Below are positions 46,956-47,671 of a stretch of DNA of 47,671 bases, one piece after another. The notes under the pieces are model-generated. The model was given only the letters and a program-made list of their open reading frames with translations, was not told the DNA's origin and ran no database searches. The stretch lies in IMG/VR virus record IMGVR_UViG_3300044490_000050, positions 1 to 47,671 of that record; one strand, 5' to 3'. Position 1 is the stretch's first letter. Each line of letters starts with the position of its first letter. The translations under genes and the position numbers were made by a program. This DNA is from a virus.

Positions 46956-47671
46956 TTATGAAGCAATCGCGAGTTTGATGGATGCAGTTTTACCATTAGC
47001 ACCTTTACTACGGATTCTAACAGCAATTCGAGATCCAGTAGTAATTACAGGACAAGACTGGATGTTAATTGTGTTTGAAGACGTTGTGAAAGGTACACAA
47101 CACTTAACATTCTCAAATCCAGCCGCCCCAACTCCGACGTCGACTTCAAATTCGTCAGGTGCGCTAACAGCAAAAAAGAAAATCTGTCGAAGTCGACAGT
47201 TCGCTCCAGTATTTGCGATGAACTGCACCCACGCTCCATTACCCCATGGAGATGCACCACCATCGTTCTTGTCAGTACAGACAAGAGCATCAGCGGCTGC
47301 TGGTAGCGTAGACAAAATCGTATTGTTGTTTGCAGCGATTGCGTCTGTAGTAGTCACGATGGTATCGACGTTTCCGTCTACAACAACAAGATCGGCATCA
47401 AGATTGTCGACCTTGCCGTCTGTTACGACAAGATCGGCATCGAGATTGTCGACCTTTCCGCCAAGTCCGGTTCCGACCGAAGTCTTGATGTCGTCAACGT
47501 TTCCGTCGACTACGACAAGATCGGCATCGAGATTGTCGACCTTTCCGTCTGTTACGACAAGATCGGCATCGAGATTGTCGACCTTTCCGCCAAGTCCGGT
47601 TCCGACCGAAGTCTTGATGTCGTCAACGTTTCCGTCGACTACGACAAGATCGGCATCGAGATTGTCGACCT
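46956..47671 (-). CDS. repeat-containing fibre or decoration protein, C-terminal part (runs off window)
   Basis: The frame is open to the window edge, so the start is missing; the GTG at 47357 is internal. Visible are at least two 43-residue repeats of the form VDNLDADLVVVDGNVDDI, then KTSVGTGLGGK, and a shorter VDNLDADLVVTDGK. V/L/I spacing of 3-4 residues suggests a trimeric fibrous rod. A ~130-residue C-terminal beta domain follows (DKNDGGASPWGNGAWVQFIA; RQIFFFAVSAPDEFEVDVGV). Similar DGNVD/DADLV rods occur in phage fibres and decorations. GC-rich. Ends 12 bp before the 229-aa gene. Confidence 0.7.
   Translation of the reverse strand, partial: VDNLDADLVVVDGNVDDIKTSVGTGLGGKVDNLDADLVVTDGKVDNLDADLVVVDGNVDDIKTSVGTGLGGKVDNLDADLVVTDGKVDNLDADLVVVDGNVDTIVTTTDAIAANNNTILSTLPAAADALVCTDKNDGGASPWGNGAWVQFIANTGANCRLRQIFFFAVSAPDEFEVDVGVGAAGFENVKCCVPFTTSSNTINIQSCPVITTGSRIAVRIRSKGANGKTASIKLAIAS
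47380..47671. repeat. 129-bp direct repeat (two or more units, cut by the window edge)
   Basis: The block CCAAGTCCGGTTCCGACCGA recurs with a period of exactly 129 bp (47461 and 47590), with near-identical flanks. Each unit contains two copies of a ~42-bp sub-repeat around AGATCGGCATCGAGATTGTC. 129 bp equals 43 codons, so expansion keeps the frame. The nearly perfect identity explains why an assembly would stop here. Confidence 0.92.

Noticed and set aside
46266-46961. 231-aa plus-strand frame
   Set aside because: Antisense to the well-supported 229-aa gene, Arg/Ser-rich, and without a ribosome site.
1-47671. tRNA genes, integrase, repressor, transposase or insertion sequence
   Set aside because: I looked for cloverleaf ends, recombinase motifs, helix-turn-helix repressors and DDE motifs, and found nothing I can support. 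A dedicated search (tRNAscan, HMM) would be decisive.

Overview
The window is most of the genome of a tailed bacterial virus with a podovirus-type head, tail and ejection module. A bacterial host is indicated by a T7-lysozyme-like peptidoglycan amidase, strong Shine-Dalgarno sites (often AGGAG followed by TATAACTATG), a sigma70-like leftward promoter and a textbook sigma54 promoter. No integrase, repressor or other lysogeny gene is recognisable. Both window ends lie inside tandem repeats within coding sequence: a 9-bp repeat on the left and a 129-bp repeat on the right. The scaffold and major capsid genes that should lie between them in the late operon are absent, so the contig probably breaks in these repeats.

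Layout. (1) 1-6511, minus strand: start of the late operon. It holds two small membrane proteins (holin candidates), small terminase, large terminase, a 136-aa protein, portal, an FmdB-like zinc ribbon and the start of an STG-repeat protein. (2) 6512-9128: a largely non-coding, GC-rich control region. It contains a series of palindromes, 19-bp and 14-bp repeats around an AT-rich patch (candidate origin), divergent promoters, one 70-aa gene, three GACATTAATGTC-type palindromes and a sigma54 promoter. (3) 9129-30413, plus strand: the early and replication operon. It encodes an acidic-tailed 255-aa protein, zinc-ribbon proteins, two beta-helix paralogs flanking an ATP-dependent DNA ligase, a SNF2 helicase, a RecB/Cas4-like nuclease, a very acidic protein, a CHC2-TOPRIM primase fused to an MCM-like AAA+ ATPase, a Dam-type methylase, MazG-like, DUF3310-like, ThyX and nucleoside deoxyribosyltransferase-like proteins, and a VRR-NUC-like nuclease. 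A strong terminator follows at 30456. (4) 30504-47671, minus strand: the rest of the late operon. In transcription order it runs from the VDNLDADL-repeat fibre or decoration protein, through a 229-aa virion protein, adaptor, nozzle, tail or appendage proteins with an embedded cytosine-methylase-like gene, and three ejection proteins (380, 512 and 1892 aa, in the order of T7 gp14-gp15-gp16), to the amidase.

How it works together (inference). Host sigma54 RNA polymerase with an activator bound at the upstream palindromes could start the early operon. The primase-MCM protein would open and prime the DNA. No DNA polymerase is recognised, and three early proteins carry sliding-clamp-binding-like peptides, so the host replicase is probably recruited. 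ThyX, the MazG-like protein and the deoxyribosyltransferase-like protein would adjust nucleotide pools. The late operon, with its own leader full of hairpins, makes the virion and lysis proteins.

Two compositional classes are clear. Most genes are AT-rich. The control region, the 70-, 255- and 210-aa genes, the second beta-helix gene, the acidic gene with its neighbour, and the window-end structural genes are GC-rich with C/G third positions. The genome is unusually rich in short tandem repeats at every scale.
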